Below the pieces are notes generated by a model. The model ran no database searches. It was given only the letters and a program-made list of their open reading frames with translations, and was not told where the DNA came from. The position numbers were made by a program, and so were the translations under genes. Shown piece after piece: positions 4,467 to 5,339 of a stretch of 5,339 nucleotides of DNA; positions within the stretch are counted from its first letter, which is position 1, and each line of letters starts with the position of its first letter. The stretch is taken from NCBI GenBank assembly GCA_964472425.1, contig CAYYLF010000081.1:1-5339 (forward strand), read 5' to 3'. The stretch comes from RUG11867 sp964472425. Lineage in GTDB: Bacteria; Bacillota_I; Bacilli_A; RF39; UBA660.

Positions 4467-4802
4467 ATGAAAGTAAAAGTTGGAGATACTGTTACAGTAA
4501 TTGCCGGTTCCGATAAGGGTAAAACTGGCAAAGTTATTAAAACTTTGAGAAGCGAGAATCGCGTCATCGTCGAAGGCGTTCACGTTGTCAAAAGACACAT
4601 GAAGCCCAATCGCATGAACGAGGTCGGTGGCATCATCGAAATCGAAAGACCAATCGACGCTTCGAACGTAAAGTTAGCCGAAGGTAAGATGGCTAAGAAG
4701 GCTGCTACTAAAACTGCCAAGGTCGCAAGTAAAACCGAAGAGAAGACGGTAGAAAAGAAGGCTACCAAGAAGGCGACGAACAAGAAGGAGAGTGAAAAAT
4801 AA
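4467..4802 (+). CDS. rplX: 50S ribosomal protein L24 with truncated core and Lys/Ala/Thr-rich tail
   Basis: L24 is one of the two assembly-initiator proteins of the 50S subunit and binds the 5' domain of 23S rRNA. The ATG at 4467 is preferred over 4461 because of binding-site spacing and because MKVKVGDTV is the usual L24 beginning. That gives 111 residues. The KOW motif is at about 4-30 (GDTVTVIAGSDKGKTGKVIK at 6-25), followed by RHMKPNRMNEVGGIIEIERP (43-62) and IDASNVKL (63-70). In most L24 proteins a further 25-35 residues with an R(V/I)G...KVR pattern follow. Here they are absent, replaced from residue 71 by 41 residues of which 34 are Lys, Ala, Thr or Glu. The tail contains the rplE binding site, and the TAA overlaps the rplE ATG. 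Confidence 0.95.
   Translation: MKVKVGDTVTVIAGSDKGKTGKVIKTLRSENRVIVEGVHVVKRHMKPNRMNEVGGIIEIERPIDASNVKLAEGKMAKKAATKTAKVASKTEEKTVEKKATKKATNKKESEK
4677..4799 (+). repeat. Low-complexity L24 tail with AAGAAGG repeats
   Basis: Codons 71-111 of rplX encode 14 Lys, 8 Ala, 6 Thr and 6 Glu. AAGAAGG occurs at 4695-4701, 4755-4761, 4767-4773 and 4782-4788; the last copy forms part of the rplE binding site. Copies of KKA(A/T) at protein level suggest growth by short repeats. The composition resembles histone H1-like tails, which implies a flexible, positively charged RNA-contacting end. That function is an inference. Confidence 0.75.
4786..4790 (+). promoter_or_regulatory. Ribosome binding site of rplE inside rplX
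   Basis: AGGAG lies within the Lys-Lys-Glu codons near the end of rplX, 11 bases before the rplE ATG at 4802. The spacing is on the long side. Confidence 0.7.
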
Positions 4803-5339
4803 TGACGGAGTTTAAGAAATTATACGAAGAAAAAATCGTCAAGGAATTGACAGAAGAATTTCACTATTCTTCGAGAATGGAAGTACCAAAACTCGAGAAG
4901 ATAGTCATCAACATAGGTTGTGGCGACGCAGCTCACGACGAAAAGTTCATCGAGGCTGCTACTCGCGAGTTAGCTCTAATTTCCGGCCAGAAGCCAGTAA
5001 CTACGAAGGCCAAGAAGTCCATCGCAGGTTTCAAAATAAGAGAAGGCAATGTAATCGGTACGAAGGTCACTCTTCGTGGCGAGAATATGTACAACTTCAT
5101 GGAGAAGTTGGTCAAAATCGTTTTGCCTGCCGTCAGGGATTTCAGAGGAATTTCCAATAAGGCATTCGACGGAAAGGGGAATTATACGCTAGGTCTAAAA
5201 GATCAACTCGTTTTCCCAGAAGTAGTTTACGACGATGTAGTCAAGGTAAGAGGTATGGACATCGTGTTCGTAACGACGGCCAAGACTAACGAAGAAGCAT
5301 TAAAATTATTGAGTGGCTTTGGAATGCCATTTAGAAAGT
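4802..5339 (+). CDS. rplE: 50S ribosomal protein L5 (complete except for its stop codon)
   Basis: L5 binds 5S rRNA, anchors the central protuberance and contacts P-site tRNA. The ATG at 4802 overlaps the rplX stop (TAATG). Translation gives 179 residues, the standard bacterial length, ending in FGMPFRK, the normal C-terminus. The last base, T5339, is then the first base of the stop. Family blocks are VPKLEKIVINIG (28-39), ISGQKPVTTKAKKSIAGFKI (60-79), EGNVIGTKVTLRGE (81-94), VRDFRGISNKAFDGKGNYTL (111-130) and VRGMDIVFVTTAKTNEEALK (149-168). Cys40 occupies a position that is often Val. No frameshift or in-frame stop is present. In bacteria the next gene would be rpsN (S14). Confidence 0.97.
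   Translation, partial: MTEFKKLYEEKIVKELTEEFHYSSRMEVPKLEKIVINIGCGDAAHDEKFIEAATRELALISGQKPVTTKAKKSIAGFKIREGNVIGTKVTLRGENMYNFMEKLVKIVLPAVRDFRGISNKAFDGKGNYTLGLKDQLVFPEVVYDDVVKVRGMDIVFVTTAKTNEEALKLLSGFGMPFRK

Larger units (their letters stand above)
1..5339 (+). other. S10-spc ribosomal protein gene cluster (partial)
   Basis: Twelve ribosomal protein genes lie head to tail on one strand in the order found across bacteria. No gap exceeds 13 bases. In E. coli the S10 and spc operons are separate transcription units with a promoter region between rpsQ and rplN. Here that junction is only 12 bases and holds just a ribosome binding site, so S10 and spc genes probably share a transcript, as is common in Bacillota. 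The promoter and any leader used for autoregulation must lie upstream of the window. No hairpin followed by a T-run was seen between genes. Confidence 0.95.

Noticed and set aside
4918..5160. Plus-strand 80-codon open frame starting Met-Trp-Arg-Arg
   Set aside because: It is in another frame inside rplE, whose own frame encodes a full, canonical L5.
1..5339. Frequent CTAG tetranucleotides, many as ACTAGT or TCTAG
   Set aside because: A hand count gives about 21, close to chance for this length. CTAG is strongly avoided in many proteobacteria but not in all Bacillota, so this says little.
5336..5339. rplE as a truncated gene
   Set aside because: The 179 codons reach the normal L5 C-terminus FGMPFRK and the next base is T. 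Only the window edge cuts the stop codon.
1..5339. A novel or mobile system inserted in the cluster
   Set aside because: Every gap is 13 bases or less and every reading frame belongs to a known ribosomal protein in canonical order. There are no inverted repeats, direct-repeat arrays or foreign genes.

Overview
The window is one uninterrupted run of ribosomal protein genes, all on the + strand. The order is rplD-rplW-rplB-rpsS-rplV-rpsC-rplP-rpmC-rpsQ-rplN-rplX-rplE, the standard bacterial S10-spc order with no gene lost or inserted. It opens about 20 bases before rplD, possibly on the last codons of rplC. It ends on the first base of the expected rplE stop codon. The longest intergenic gap is 13 bases. 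I see no internal promoter, terminator, RNA gene, mobile element or CRISPR array.

The sequence suggests a low-to-moderate GC member of the Bacillota, in or near the Mollicutes / uncultured gut Bacilli. Evidence for this is Mollicutes-like signatures recalled by eye: an S3 segment reading NRASFRNAQKRAI, an L16 segment reading WINIFPHLGRTAKPL, strong AGGAGG ribosome binding sites and heavy AGA use. No UGA codon occurs in frame, either as sense or as stop. All six tryptophans are UGG, and the stops are seven TAA and four TAG. A typical UGA=Trp mycoplasma code is therefore unlikely, although UGA could simply be rare.

Layout: 21-3613 carries the S10-type genes (L4, L23, L2, S19, L22, S3, L16). 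3613-4073 carries L29 and S17. 4086-5339 carries the spc-type genes (L14, L24, L5). The eleven gene junctions use three devices: 1-base TAATG stop/start overlaps, TAG stops fused to the next Shine-Dalgarno, and binding sites embedded in the 3' end of the preceding gene. This fits one tightly coupled transcript feeding assembly of both ribosomal subunits.

This is a core housekeeping locus, and I found no new system in it. The points worth a second look are protein-level departures. L24 has lost its usual C-terminal segment and ends in a Lys/Ala/Thr/Glu-rich tail. S3 has an Arg/Asn/Asp-rich extension. L4 and L22 are altered at residues facing the exit-tunnel constriction. S3 lacks one arginine of the mRNA-helicase patch. 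L2 is altered in a normally invariant loop. Normally conserved tryptophans have been lost in several proteins. Comparisons with E. coli, Bacillus and Mycoplasma sequences are from memory, not from an alignment run.
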